Part shown: one piece after another, positions 14,699 to 14,716 of the stretch
Position numbering within the stretch: position 1 is the first letter of the stretch
Layout of the letters: every line of letters starts with the position of its first letter
Origin: Methanocorpusculum sp.
GTDB lineage: Archaea > Halobacteriota > Methanomicrobia > Methanomicrobiales > Methanocorpusculaceae
Direction: 5' to 3'
Length of the DNA: 14,716 nt
NCBI GenBank assembly: GCA_029987025.1
Contig: DALTWQ010000027.1
Span: forward strand, 1-14,716
Notes under the pieces: model-generated
Seen by the model: only the letters and a program-made list of their open reading frames with translations
Databases searched by the model: none
What the model was told of the DNA's origin: nothing
Program-made: the position numbers and the translations under genes

Positions 14699-14716
14699 AG
14701 CCCTATTCACCCCAGC

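Overview
The window reads as a mesophilic hydrogenotrophic methanogen, most likely Methanomicrobiales and possibly close to Methanocorpusculum. The grounds are a six-subunit Ech-type energy-converting [NiFe] hydrogenase operon, a secreted protein with a PGF-CTERM sorting tail, a stand-alone ferredoxin-thioredoxin reductase catalytic subunit, archaeal TATA boxes and oligo-T terminators. This assignment comes from reading the proteins. No database search was possible.

Layout. (1) 61-876, minus strand: a peptide deformylase-like gene followed 6 bp later by a ferredoxin-thioredoxin reductase catalytic subunit, probably one operon. (2) 973-2520, plus strand: a divergent NCS2-family permease with an added soluble C-terminal region. 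(3) 2541-9203: an envelope cassette made of a TetR-type regulator (minus strand), a secreted PGF-CTERM protein with Ig-like repeats, a secreted protein resembling the one that accompanies MMPL exporters in Firmicutes, and an MMPL/RND exporter. A 52-bp promoter block (44 of 52 identical) sits in the regulator/PGF-CTERM intergenic region and again before the MMPL gene, so the cassette is probably one regulon. (4) 9405-14528: echABCDEF, with ATGA overlaps at four of five junctions and a strong Shine-Dalgarno site before each downstream gene.

How the genes work together. Ech couples H2 oxidation and ferredoxin reduction to ion movement across the membrane, supplying low-potential ferredoxin for CO2 reduction and biosynthesis. 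The TetR cassette looks like a regulated cell-surface or export system with Firmicutes-like parts. The deformylase-like gene is odd because archaea do not formylate initiator Met and because its metal-binding Cys motif is rearranged.

The strongest structural oddity is a perfect 55-bp inverted repeat joining bases 1-55 to 14599-14653. One copy lies exactly at the window edge and 55 is a common assembly k-mer size, so an assembly or contig-end explanation must be excluded before a biological one is accepted. No stretch longer than 300 bases lacks a gene. I see no tRNA, rRNA, CRISPR array or insertion sequence.
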